Origin: Robiginitomaculum sp.
GTDB lineage: Bacteria > Pseudomonadota > Alphaproteobacteria > Caulobacterales > Maricaulaceae
Direction: 5' to 3'
NCBI GenBank assembly: GCA_016765135.1
Contig: JAESQN010000016.1
Coordinates: 62,001 to 126,000 of the forward strand
DNA length: 64,000 bases
Made by a program: the position numbers and the translations under genes. Below the pieces are notes generated by a model that had not been told where the DNA came from, ran no database searches, and saw nothing but the letters and a program-made list of their open reading frames with translations. This document shows, in pieces, positions 33,739 through 42,571 of this stretch; positions within the stretch are counted from its first letter, which is position 1, and the number at the start of each line of letters is the position of its first letter.

Positions 33739-34465
33739 AACCGTTTTTGGTTTGAATACGAAACACATCCGCGAGCAGGGATGCGCTTAGGGCTTTTTGT
33801 GGTGCGGCATCGGCAACCAGCTTGCCCTTTTGCATCACCCAAACCCGGTCGCAAAACTGTCTGGCAAGGTTTAGATCGTGTAAGCTTGCAATCACGGTTT
33901 TACCGCTTTTCGCTTCATTGGCCAAAGATTGCAAAATAGAAATTTGGTAATAGGGATCGAGGGATGCGGTGGGTTCGTCCGCCAATAAAAGCGGCGCCCC
34001 CACGGCTAAAGCCCGCGCCAATAAGACCCGCGCCTGCTCACCGCCGCTCAGTGTGTCAAAGCGCCTGTCTTGTAAATCTACGCAATAGGCAGATGACATG
34101 GCACCATCAATGGCCTGTGTGTCCGCATGTGAAAACCTCCCCAAACGCCCTCGGTAAGGCGCACGCCCCAAAGCCACCAGTTCGCGCACGGATAAAGCCC
34201 ATGCAGCACTACGGTCTTGGGCCAGCCAGGCAATGCTTTTGGCTTGGGTTTTTGGCGGTAAAGACGGTACGGCCTTATTCGAAAGCATAACATGCCCACT
34301 GGTTGGTGTGATCAATCCGGCAATAGCTTTAAGTAGGCATGATTTCCCCGACCCGTTCGGGCCAAGCAAACCGATCAATTCTCCAGGCTTTGCTGCGCCG
34401 TTGATGTTTTGCAAGACAGGCATGTCGCCATATCCGGCGCATAGGTTTTTAATTTGCAAGCTCAT
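33710..34465 (-). CDS. btuD: Vitamin B12 ABC importer ATPase
   Basis: 251 aa. Walker A GPNGSGKSCLLKA (about 36), signature LSGGEQARVLLARA (about 135), Walker B LLADEPTASLDP and the His loop ASLHDLNLARQ. The ATG at 34465 overlaps the permease stop (ATGA); an upstream in-frame start at 34492 is less likely. FecE/BtuD/HmuV ATPases look alike, but the riboswitch at the head of the cluster points to cobalamin. Confidence 0.9.
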   Translation of the reverse strand: MSLQIKNLCAGYGDMPVLQNINGAAKPGELIGLLGPNGSGKSCLLKAIAGLITPTSGHVMLSNKAVPSLPPKTQAKSIAWLAQDRSAAWALSVRELVALGRAPYRGRLGRFSHADTQAIDGAMSSAYCVDLQDRRFDTLSGGEQARVLLARALAVGAPLLLADEPTASLDPYYQISILQSLANEAKSGKTVIASLHDLNLARQFCDRVWVMQKGKLVADAAPQKALSASLLADVFRIQTKNGFSVQIPEKN

Positions 34466-35424
34466 GACCGTCCCGCCCGAAACGCTAACCATATGAAAAA
34501 CGGTGCGCCGATGAGCGCCGATAAAATACCCAGATACATCACCGTGCCGTTAACTGACAACACGCGTGTCAAGCTGTCTGCAAGCGCTAAAAACCCGGCC
34601 CCACCCAAGGCCGACAAGGGAATAAGCCGCGCCGGGTCAGGGCCGAATATGGCCCGTAATATATGGGGGATAAACAGGCCGATAAACCCGATAGCTCCCG
34701 CCACGGCTACACCTGCGCCGACACACAAAGCTACGCCCAGCACCAGAAACACCCGCAACCGACCCAAGGGCACCCCAAGGCTCTTGGCCGTGTCTTCTCC
34801 AAGACTAAGCGCCCGTAAATCCGGGCCAATCCAAAACAACAACAGCAAGCCTGTCAATGTCAAGCTGCCGCTTATAACCGCCCCATCGTAGCTGGCGTTT
34901 TTCAGGCTCCCCATGAGCCAGTAGACGATTTCTGACAGCGCCCACGGGTTGGGCGCGAAATTCATCAATAGCCCGGTTAAGGCCGTAGCCAATGAGCCAA
35001 TCCCGACCCCGGCCAAGATTAAAACGGTCGCGCTTTGCCTGCGCCCGGCCATAGCCAAGAGTAGCGCCGCCCCGATCCCGGCTCCCGCCAAAGCGGCGGG
35101 TGTTATCCATAGCCTGTGGCCAAAATATAATGCCAGCACCGCGCCCAGCGCCGCCGTAGCCGAAAACCCCAAAATGCCGGGGTCGGCCAATGGGTTGCGG
35201 GTATAGCCTTGCAAGGCGGCCCCGCTCGCGCCCAACCCGGCCCCGATCACAAGCGCCAAGAGGGTGCGCGGGGCGCGCAAATCCTGCATGATGGTGATGT
35301 GAATATCATCGCCGCGTCCAAATAAAGCCGGGGTAAGATCGGCCAAGGGAATGGGCAATGCTCCAATGCTAAGAGAGAGTATGGCGGCAAAGACACCAAA
35401 TAATATCAGCAAGCCGAGCCGCAT
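34462..35424 (-). CDS. btuC: Vitamin B12 ABC importer permease (FecCD family)
   Basis: 320 aa with about ten transmembrane helices. Family motifs include LRAPRTLLALVIGAGLGASG, N-P-L-A-D-P-G-I-L-G and FIGLFIPHILR, the last being the coupling region that contacts the ATPase. It should act as a dimer with two BtuD subunits and take cobalamin from BtuF. Its start overlaps the btuF stop by 1 nt (TAATG). Confidence 0.92.
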   Translation of the reverse strand: MRLGLLILFGVFAAILSLSIGALPIPLADLTPALFGRGDDIHITIMQDLRAPRTLLALVIGAGLGASGAALQGYTRNPLADPGILGFSATAALGAVLALYFGHRLWITPAALAGAGIGAALLLAMAGRRQSATVLILAGVGIGSLATALTGLLMNFAPNPWALSEIVYWLMGSLKNASYDGAVISGSLTLTGLLLLFWIGPDLRALSLGEDTAKSLGVPLGRLRVFLVLGVALCVGAGVAVAGAIGFIGLFIPHILRAIFGPDPARLIPLSALGGAGFLALADSLTRVLSVNGTVMYLGILSALIGAPFFIWLAFRAGRS

Positions 35425-36200
35425 TATTCAAGCCCCTTAATGGCTTTGGCGATAATGTCCGAAGCCTCATACAGGCCCGGCCCGGCGCAGGGCCATAATT
35501 TGCCCGGCACATTGATGTGCGGGGTGGCTTTTATTTTGTCTTGTAAGAGCTTGTTGTTCAGCCCGGTGCTATTGACGGAGGCATAACCGTCTTTGAAAAA
35601 CGATGTGACAATCAAATCCGGTTCGAGCCTGATCAATGTTTCAACATCCGGTGTATGCCATCCAGATGTAGTGACAATGTTTTTGCCGCCCGCCCGCCAG
35701 ATTGCCGCATTTACATATGTCCCCGGCCCCGCCGTACCGCCGGACGCGGAGAGATAAAGAATTTTGGGTCTGCTTACATTGATATCAATGAGAATAAACG
35801 GGTTGAAATGTTTTTTCCCCAATGCCTTTGAAAGCTTGGCCCGGTTGCGATTGAGCGCGGGGAAACTCTCTCCCCAGTCCAGTGTGATATGCCTGACACC
35901 TGCTTTATCCAGCAAGGGTTTCGCCGCCGCGCCCTCGCCGGGGCCAAACAACACCAGTGTCGGGCCTAACGCCAACAAACGCTCACCATCGTCCCAGGCT
36001 TTGGGTTTGGTTTTGAGGTTTTTGGGAGCGGTCGACAAAGTATCGCCCGCTTGCCAAGACAAGGCCGCGATATCCTTATGGGCGACCATAGACAACACAT
36101 AAGCATCGCCGCACAGGGACGTGGAGACAATGCGCGGACGATCCGGGTCGTCCGCGCCCGCCAACAAAAGTCCGCTAAAAATTAGCGTTAATACCCGCAT
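35424..36200 (-). CDS. btuF: Periplasmic cobalamin-binding protein
   Basis: 258 aa from the ATG at 36200, which gives a signal peptide MRVLTLIFSGLLLAGAD; the longer frame to 36287 overlaps btuB further and lacks one. The class III binding-protein fold is seen in PRIVSTSLCGDAYVLSMV (N-lobe), LEPDLIVTSFF and the helical linker. It overlaps the btuB 3' end by 26 nt. Binding of B12 is inferred from the cluster; siderophore- or haem-binding relatives look similar. Confidence 0.85.
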   Translation of the reverse strand: MRVLTLIFSGLLLAGADDPDRPRIVSTSLCGDAYVLSMVAHKDIAALSWQAGDTLSTAPKNLKTKPKAWDDGERLLALGPTLVLFGPGEGAAAKPLLDKAGVRHITLDWGESFPALNRNRAKLSKALGKKHFNPFILIDINVSRPKILYLSASGGTAGPGTYVNAAIWRAGGKNIVTTSGWHTPDVETLIRLEPDLIVTSFFKDGYASVNSTGLNNKLLQDKIKATPHINVPGKLWPCAGPGLYEASDIIAKAIKGLE

Positions 36201-38133
36201 AGACCCCCCGTCCTTGTGATGCAAAACCAACGACTTCCTCGTAGTCCTCGTCGAGCAAGTTTTCTGCCCGCACGGACAATGTGACAATATCGCTGACGCT
36301 ATAGCGTATATTCAAACCCACCAAAGTGAAAGCCTCTAACTCGACACGAGAGAATGTGGCAAAGTCCGTATCTATCTGGCTACCATTATGGTCGGCTGAC
36401 AAGGTCACGCTAAGTGGTTCAACGGGTGTCCATGTGGCCGTGGCGCTTGCCAAAAACTTTGGGCGGCGCAATTCTCTTATGCCGTTTTCTTCGGCGTCCA
36501 AGAATGTCGCCGAAGCCCGTATGTCGAGATTATCGCCAATGGAACCGCGCCCTTCCAACTCCACACCTTCGCGGGTGCTTTGGGTTGTGCGGTTAAACAC
36601 GGTCGCGGGGAAAACGCCAAAGTCCGTGAAAATTTCGTTCTCTAAATCAGAACGGAAATAATCAACACTGAAATTCCATCCCCCAAACTCTTGATCATAA
36701 CCAATATTATATCCGGTCGAGGTTTCGGGCCGAATGTCGGGGTTGCCGACGAAAAACGCCGGAAAGAAACCGAACAATTCAGTCATGGACGGGTTTTTAA
36801 CGCCTGTGCCGACAGAAGCCCGCACTCGCCCGCCAATGCTCTCGAAAGCATAACCTGCCCCGACCCGCCAAGTCTGGCTATCATCAAACCGGTCATTAAA
36901 ATCCGCCCGTGCCGATACTGATAATGTAATTGCATTTTTGTTATAGCGGTAATCCGCCGCCAACGCATGGTTTTGGGTGCTTTCGTTTTGGTTTTGGCCC
37001 GCGCCGTCCCCGCCGAAATTGGAAAATTCTTCCCGCTCGGTTTCTGCCAGTATCGTCAATGAATGCACATCCCAGGATTTTTCCGCCGCCCAGTTAAGCT
37101 GGGTGCGCTTGCCCGTAGTGTCATTGCGAAAGCTGGTTCCCGTAGTATTTTGCCTTGTATCGGTCAGGCCAAGATTGATCAAATTATCAAACCCGGCCAG
37201 CTCAAACCGTGCGGAAACACGTCCGGTTTTACTATCGGTGGTCAGCTCGGAATTTGTATCATTGAGCCGCCCGTCAAAGTCCGTGTCGCTATCAAATTCG
37301 GACACCGCATGACTAGCGGAATATTTGGCGGACAGGGTCACTCGGCCCACGTCGACATTATTCAAGCCAACATTAAGCGCACGACTATTGGCTCCATCAT
37401 CCTCACCGCCATCTTCCCCGTCAAGTCCGGACACATCATATCCGTCCGTGCGAAACACATTGCCATTGATAGACAGCGCGGCCCCTTTGATGGGAACTAC
37501 AGCCGAGACCTGACCCTCAAGCGTATTAAAACTACCCGCTTCAACCGAAACGCGGTAGCTTTCGCTTGTCTCTCCAGCGCGGGTGATAATATTGACAACG
37601 CCGCCAATGGCATCGCTACCCCAAAGTGCCGATTGCTCACCGCGCAAAACCTCTATACGCACCACATCTTCACTGCGCAAAGAACCAAAATCAAATTCTC
37701 CCGTATTCGGGTTGGAAACTTCCACCCCGTCCACCAAGACAAGCACATGATTACCTTCTGACCCTCGCAAGCGTAATTGGGTCAATGCGCCCGCAGGGCC
37801 GGAACGGTTGATTGATGCGCCGGGGATTGTACGCAAGAGATCGGCTACATTAGCATTGCCTCGCGCTTGTATTTCAGATGCCTTAAGCGTAGAAACAGGA
37901 CTTGTAAGGTCTTGCTTTTTGAGATGTTCCAGGCGAGATGCGGTGACAATTATTTCAGACCAGGATTCCCCCTTTTTATTGCAAATGCCTTGGGGAGAAA
38001 ACTCACCATTTGAATTATGTAAAATGATTTCTTGGCAAGGTTCCGGTCTTTCAAAAACCTGCCCATAAGCAGGGCTAGCAAACAGTGCCGCCAATAAAGT
38101 GGCTTGGGCGACAGATAGGTATAAGCGTTTCAT
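36175..38133 (-). CDS. btuB: TonB-dependent vitamin B12 receptor
   Basis: 652 aa from the ATG at 38133 (GGAG upstream), with a signal peptide ending YGQ. After about 35 extra residues with two Cys comes the TonB box EIIVTASR, then the plug (about 60-180: ADLLRTIPGASIN, RGSEGNHVLVLVDGVEV, RGEQSALWGSDAIGGVVNI) and a 22-strand barrel ending in a C-terminal Phe (YAGINANF). The DGVEVSNP and S-A-L-W-G-S-D-A-I-G pattern is BtuB-like. A cobalamin riboswitch in its leader fixes the substrate and should turn it off when B12 is plentiful. Confidence 0.93.
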   Translation of the reverse strand: MKRLYLSVAQATLLAALFASPAYGQVFERPEPCQEIILHNSNGEFSPQGICNKKGESWSEIIVTASRLEHLKKQDLTSPVSTLKASEIQARGNANVADLLRTIPGASINRSGPAGALTQLRLRGSEGNHVLVLVDGVEVSNPNTGEFDFGSLRSEDVVRIEVLRGEQSALWGSDAIGGVVNIITRAGETSESYRVSVEAGSFNTLEGQVSAVVPIKGAALSINGNVFRTDGYDVSGLDGEDGGEDDGANSRALNVGLNNVDVGRVTLSAKYSASHAVSEFDSDTDFDGRLNDTNSELTTDSKTGRVSARFELAGFDNLINLGLTDTRQNTTGTSFRNDTTGKRTQLNWAAEKSWDVHSLTILAETEREEFSNFGGDGAGQNQNESTQNHALAADYRYNKNAITLSVSARADFNDRFDDSQTWRVGAGYAFESIGGRVRASVGTGVKNPSMTELFGFFPAFFVGNPDIRPETSTGYNIGYDQEFGGWNFSVDYFRSDLENEIFTDFGVFPATVFNRTTQSTREGVELEGRGSIGDNLDIRASATFLDAEENGIRELRRPKFLASATATWTPVEPLSVTLSADHNGSQIDTDFATFSRVELEAFTLVGLNIRYSVSDIVTLSVRAENLLDEDYEEVVGFASQGRGVYAGINANF

Positions 38134-38249
38134 AACGACTCCAAAAATTGCGCTCGCTACATGCAAGTGCGTTTCAAATGTCGTCATGGGGCCCTCGGCG
38201 AGGGTATATTCCTGCTCTCCACTATTCCCGGTGGGTCGGCGCTGGCGAC

Positions 38250-38413
38250 GGCGTTGGCAGGTTTTCTGACTTACGGCTCAAATGATGCTCACACCTTCCC
38301 GCACTTGCGTGCAGTGGTTCCCCACTTAAGTGCAGTGGTTTATGTGAGTTTCTCGCCGCTTACAGCTGCGGGTACAGTAGTCGGATTTACACCGATTTCC
38401 CTTAACCAACGCC
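38250..38413 (-). promoter_or_regulatory. Cobalamin (adenosylcobalamin-type) riboswitch
   Basis: Read on the minus strand, the leader upstream of btuB carries the B12 box (AGTCAGAAAACCTGCC, complement at 38256-38271) and the GGTGTAAATCCG-type and GGGAAGG segments of the conserved core. The ends pair: CCAACGCC (38406-38413) with GGCGTTGG (38250-38257), closing P1. The 116 bp between the aptamer and the btuB ATG would hold the expression platform; a small CCCTCGCCGAGGG hairpin is visible there. Cobalamin binding is expected to repress btuB and, by read-through, btuFCD. Confidence 0.93.
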
Positions 38414-38473
38414 GCAAGCCATATCCTTAAATTTAAATATGGGCAAGACTTATTTGTTGTTAGCTTTGATGTT

Positions 38474-40279
38474 CTAGTTGATGTTTAACACATCTAAAAA
38501 TGTGGTACCAAAACGTTGTAATTTTGCTTTGCCCACACCGTGCACACTGGCCATATCGTCGACACTTTTTGGGCGTTTCCGGGCCATGTCGCGCAGGGTT
38601 TTATCGTGAAAAATCATAAAGGCCGGGACATTTTGTTTTTGAGCCAAAGAGCTTCGGGCTTCTTTTAAGCGTGCGAACAGCTCCAACTCGGCTTCAGACA
38701 GGCCTTGCTCCGCCAACTTGGGGTTAGCAGCGCGTTTGACCTTCACCGGTTTTGCGGGGCTTACATTTTTTGTAAATTGAGGCCTATAGGAAAATTCGGC
38801 GATGCCGCGCAGCAATTTTTTGCCCTGTTCGGTCATGGACAAGCCGCCATATTCGGCTATGTCGAGGCGCACAAAGCCTGCCGCGACCATTTGGCGAATG
38901 ATAGAGTGCCAGCTCGGCTTTTTATGTTGTTTGCCCACACCCCAGGTCGGTAATTTATCATGGCCAAAATCCCGGATGCGTTTGGTATTGGCGCCGACCA
39001 ATATATCACAAATATAGGCAGGCCCGAACCTTTGCCCAGTGCGCAAAATCGCCGAGAGCACCATTTGACCTTCCCGGAGCCCGTCTTTTAGTTCTATAGG
39101 GTCAAGACACACATCACAATTATTACAAGGTTTGGAATCTTCACCAAAATACGCCAGCAAAGAACGGCGACGACAGGTCGGGGCCTCACAATAGGCGATT
39201 AATCTGTCCAGGCGCTTGTGGGCCCGGCGCGTCAAGGCTTTGTCCGCGCCGTCCTCCTCTATGAACTGTCTGCGCATCCGAATGTCACCCATTCCAAACA
39301 GCATTTCACAATCCGCAGGGTCGCCATCACGCCCGGCCCGGCCAAACTCCTGATAATAATTTTCCATGGATGATGGCAGGTCGGTGTGAAATACAAACCG
39401 GACATCGGGTTTATCAATGCCCATGCCAAATGCTATGGTTGCGCACATAATAACGCCGGGGTCTTTGACAAATTGTTTCTGGTTTTTATCGCGAGTATAT
39501 TTATCCAGACCCGCATGATAAACTAAAGCATTATGGCCAAGCCCGTTCAAAACCTGGGCGGCGACTTCGCATTTTTTGCGTGATAAACAATACACAATGC
39601 CGCTATCACCTTTTCGCGTTTTTACAAATGCCGCCAACTGGTTCTGCCAGCCTTGCTTGGGCGAAACCGCCAGGGAAATATTGGGACGATCAAACCCGGA
39701 GACATAAACTTTGACATCATTCCCGAACAGTTTGGCGGCAATATCCTTGCGTGTTACTTCGTCTGCGCTGGCCGTTAATGCAACAATAGGCGCGTGGGGA
39801 AAATGGGTTTTAAGCTCGCAAAGCATTTCGTACTCGGGCCTAAACGATGGCCCCCACTGGGAAATACAATGGGCTTCATCAACCGCAATCATTTTGACGT
39901 TGAGAGACCGCATTACATCGAGGGTCGAGCCGTTCATCAAGCGCTCCGGTGACATATAGAGCAACTTGGTTTCCCCCGCACGCAAACTACGCCAAATCCG
40001 TTCATTATCTTCGGGCGAAACGGTGGAGTTCAAGGCTTCTGCGGGCGCCCCCAATAATTTAAGTGCGCTGACCTGATCGCTCATAAGTGCAATCAAGGGC
40101 GAGACAACAATCGTAAGACCATCACCCATGAGCGCTGGGATCTGAAAAATCAAAGACTTGCCCGCTCCGGTAGGCATGACACAAAACACATTTTCGCCCG
40201 CAAGCAAATCAGAGATAGGCTGCTCCTGCCCAGGCCGAAACTCGTCATAGCCAAATATATTTTTAAGGGTTTGGTGCAT
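38474..40279 (-). CDS. recQ: ATP-dependent DNA helicase RecQ
   Basis: 601 aa 3'-5' helicase for recombination and replication-fork repair. Helicase core 1-340 with Walker A MPTGAGKSLIFQIP (about 35), DEAH box VDEAHCISQWG and motif VI GRAGRDG. A zinc-binding part (C-x-n-C, about 365-385: RRRSLLAYFGEDSKPCNNCDVC, partly quoted) is followed by a winged helix and a C-terminal HRDC domain (about 520-598). Divergent from the deo operon. Confidence 0.95.
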   Translation of the reverse strand: MHQTLKNIFGYDEFRPGQEQPISDLLAGENVFCVMPTGAGKSLIFQIPALMGDGLTIVVSPLIALMSDQVSALKLLGAPAEALNSTVSPEDNERIWRSLRAGETKLLYMSPERLMNGSTLDVMRSLNVKMIAVDEAHCISQWGPSFRPEYEMLCELKTHFPHAPIVALTASADEVTRKDIAAKLFGNDVKVYVSGFDRPNISLAVSPKQGWQNQLAAFVKTRKGDSGIVYCLSRKKCEVAAQVLNGLGHNALVYHAGLDKYTRDKNQKQFVKDPGVIMCATIAFGMGIDKPDVRFVFHTDLPSSMENYYQEFGRAGRDGDPADCEMLFGMGDIRMRRQFIEEDGADKALTRRAHKRLDRLIAYCEAPTCRRRSLLAYFGEDSKPCNNCDVCLDPIELKDGLREGQMVLSAILRTGQRFGPAYICDILVGANTKRIRDFGHDKLPTWGVGKQHKKPSWHSIIRQMVAAGFVRLDIAEYGGLSMTEQGKKLLRGIAEFSYRPQFTKNVSPAKPVKVKRAANPKLAEQGLSEAELELFARLKEARSSLAQKQNVPAFMIFHDKTLRDMARKRPKSVDDMASVHGVGKAKLQRFGTTFLDVLNIN

Positions 40280-40387
40280 AGGGCTTTAAAGAACATGTGC
40301 GGAACAAAAGCAAGTGGGAATTTGCTAGACCAGGCCTTTCCATTGGCCTAGAAAGGAGGTTCGCAATTTTGTGGATTGGAGTTTGAT

Positions 40388-40801
40388 ATGGTAGATACCC
40401 CTAATAAAGACCTTTTGAAGGTGGCGCAAGCTGTGCGGGAAAACGCTTATGCACCTTATTCCAAATTCCATGTCGGTGCGGCTATATTGGCAGCGGACGG
40501 GCAGATTTATGCTGGCTGTAATGTGGAAAACGCTGCCTACCCTGAAGGTCAGTGTGCTGAGGCCAGCGCCATTTCGGCCATGGTCTCGGGTGGTTCGCTG
40601 GAGATCAGGCAAATATGTATTGTCAAAAAAGGTGGTGGGTTAGTGGCACCGTGTGGGGGGTGCCGACAGAAAATAAATGAATTTGCAGGTGCTGATGTCC
40701 CGATTTTTGTTCAAGGTGCAGACGGCGCTTTACAGTCTTATACTTTGGGGGAGTTGCTCCCCGCAGCATTTGGAAGAAATAATTTGGAGGTGGGTACATG
40801 A
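40388..40801 (+). CDS. cdd: Cytidine deaminase
   Basis: 137 aa, small tetrameric type. Converts (deoxy)cytidine to (deoxy)uridine. Zinc ligands and catalytic Glu: C-A-E in EGQCAEASAI (about 55) and P-C-G-G-C in VAPCGGCRQ (about 90); N-V-E-N-A binds the ribose. The ATG at 40388 has GGAG 6 nt upstream. First gene of a six-gene nucleoside-salvage operon; it overlaps the next gene by ATGA. Confidence 0.95.
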   Translation: MVDTPNKDLLKVAQAVRENAYAPYSKFHVGAAILAADGQIYAGCNVENAAYPEGQCAEASAISAMVSGGSLEIRQICIVKKGGGLVAPCGGCRQKINEFAGADVPIFVQGADGALQSYTLGELLPAAFGRNNLEVGT

Positions 40802-41598
40802 GCGCTGTAACTTTAGCCATAAACATAAATAAGCGCACGGACGACAAGCCCGTGGATATGGGGTTGATATTGGGTTCGGGTCTTTCGGGTCTGATGGATT
40901 TAATCGACGACGCGACCGCCGTGCCTTACGACGAATTACCGGGCTTTCCCCATGCGGGCGTGTCGGGGCATAGTCCCAATCTGGTGATTGGCACGATGGA
41001 AGGCGTCAATGTGGCGGTGTTTGGCGGGCGTTCACATTATTATGAACACGGCAAGGCGGATGCCATGCGTGTGCCGCTCGAAACTTTGAAGGCTTTGGGC
41101 GCAAAGGCCGTATGTGTGACTAATTCGGCTGGCTCCTTGCGTGAGGATTTACCGCCAGGTTCACAAATGTTGATCACCGACCATTTGAATTTATCCGGCA
41201 CCAGCCCTCTGATTGGCGAACCGGGGGATGCGCGCTTTGTCGATATGGTTGATTGTTATGATCCGGAGTTGGTAGCTGCCGCCAGACGCGGGGCGGCGGA
41301 AATCGGGGTAGACCTCAAAGACGGTGTTTATGCTTGGCTGTCTGGGCCAGCGTTCGAAACCCCCGCCGAAATCCGTATGCTCAAAACTCTGGGCGCGGAT
41401 ACGGTCGGCATGTCAACCGTGCCGGAAGTTATTTTGGCGCGGTTCCTCGGGTTGAAAACCGTCGGGTTTTCCAATGTTACCAATATGGCGGCGGGCATGT
41501 CGGCCACCGCCATCACCCACGCCCAAACCAAGGAGTGGGCCGCGAAATCTGCCGCGCAATTCCAAGCCCTCATCAAAGCGTTTTTAAGGCAGCTATGA
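40798..41598 (+). CDS. Purine-nucleoside phosphorylase (trimeric PNP class)
   Basis: 266 aa. Phosphorolyses purine (deoxy)nucleosides to base and (deoxy)ribose-1-phosphate. Family motifs: ILGSGLSGLMDLID (phosphate site, about 22), GRSHYYEHG, VTNSAGSL (about 105), GPAFETPAEIRML (about 180) and VGMSTVPEV (substrate pocket, about 200). This is the NP-I trimeric family (PunA/XapA), not hexameric DeoD. It has 4-nt overlaps with both neighbours. Confidence 0.93.
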   Translation: MSAVTLAININKRTDDKPVDMGLILGSGLSGLMDLIDDATAVPYDELPGFPHAGVSGHSPNLVIGTMEGVNVAVFGGRSHYYEHGKADAMRVPLETLKALGAKAVCVTNSAGSLREDLPPGSQMLITDHLNLSGTSPLIGEPGDARFVDMVDCYDPELVAAARRGAAEIGVDLKDGVYAWLSGPAFETPAEIRMLKTLGADTVGMSTVPEVILARFLGLKTVGFSNVTNMAAGMSATAITHAQTKEWAAKSAAQFQALIKAFLRQL

Positions 41599-42548
41599 GT
41601 ATAGTTAGAAACCCCGGAATCCCCCTTGATCTTAAACATGTAAAGGGCATTCAAATTAACCGCTCAGCCCTGGAGCGCCGCGCCGCCACTATGGGTACAC
41701 GCCGTAGTGTCAAGAAAGATTACCAAACGGCCTGGCTTCTCAAGGCCATCACATTGATTGATCTGACCACATTGGCCGGGGACGATACGGATGGTCGGGT
41801 CAAGCGCCTGTGTGCCAAAGCCCGAAACCCGGTACGCCGAGAGGTTTTGGAAGCCTTGGGCGCGGCGGATTTGGATATCAAACCCGGTGCGGTGTGCGTG
41901 TATAATAATTTTGTGGGGACTGCCGTGCAGGCATTAGCGGGTTCCGGCATCCCGGTAGCGGCCGTATCCACCGGGTTTCCGGCGGGCCATACCCCGCTCG
42001 GGACACGGCTGGCCGAAATCCGGGCGTCGGTCAAAGCTGGGGCTACGGAAATAGATATCGTCATTGAGCGTCATATGGCCTTGAATGAGGACTGGCGGGC
42101 GCTCTATAATATGGTGGCCAAATGCCGCGAGGTTTGCGGGGATGCTCATATTAAAGTTATATTAGGCACCGGCGAGCTTGGCACTTTGACCAATGTCGCC
42201 AAAGCGTCCATGGTCTCGATGATGGCCGGGGCAGACTTTATCAAGACCTCGACCGGAAAAGAGAGCGTCAATGCCACCTTGCCCGTCTCACTGGTCATGG
42301 TGCGGATGATCCGCGAATATTTGGAAATGACTGGATACAAAATCGGCTATAAACCTGCCGGAGGTATTGGTGATGCCAAAACGGCGCTTGTCTATATGAT
42401 TTTGATGAAAGAAGAATTGGGCAACGGTTGGCTGGAACCCGATTTGTTTCGTATCGGTGCGTCGTCGCTTTTGTCCGACATTGAACGCCAGCTTGAACAC
42501 CGTGCGACGGGCCGTTATGCGGCGCGGCACCACCAGCCTTTAGTTTAA
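41595..42548 (+). CDS. deoC: Deoxyribose-phosphate aldolase
   Basis: 317 aa from the ATG at 41595, overlapping the pnp stop (ATGA). A long open frame reaches back to 41334 but that part overlaps pnp and is not protein-like. Cleaves 2-deoxyribose-5-phosphate to acetaldehyde and glyceraldehyde-3-phosphate. ITLIDLTTLAGDD opens the TIM barrel, and FIKTSTGKES carries the Schiff-base lysine (about 218); a C-terminal GYKPAGGIGDA includes a second essential Lys. An N-terminal extension of about 45 residues is usual for the longer proteobacterial form. Confidence 0.94.
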   Translation: MSIVRNPGIPLDLKHVKGIQINRSALERRAATMGTRRSVKKDYQTAWLLKAITLIDLTTLAGDDTDGRVKRLCAKARNPVRREVLEALGAADLDIKPGAVCVYNNFVGTAVQALAGSGIPVAAVSTGFPAGHTPLGTRLAEIRASVKAGATEIDIVIERHMALNEDWRALYNMVAKCREVCGDAHIKVILGTGELGTLTNVAKASMVSMMAGADFIKTSTGKESVNATLPVSLVMVRMIREYLEMTGYKIGYKPAGGIGDAKTALVYMILMKEELGNGWLEPDLFRIGASSLLSDIERQLEHRATGRYAARHHQPLV

Positions 42549-42571
42549 AGTAGAGAGTGTAGGATAGGCAT

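Noticed and set aside
41334-41594. Extension of the deoC frame into pnp
   Set aside because: It lies in another frame of the pnp gene and does not resemble DeoC; the ATG at 41595 overlaps the pnp stop as elsewhere in this operon.
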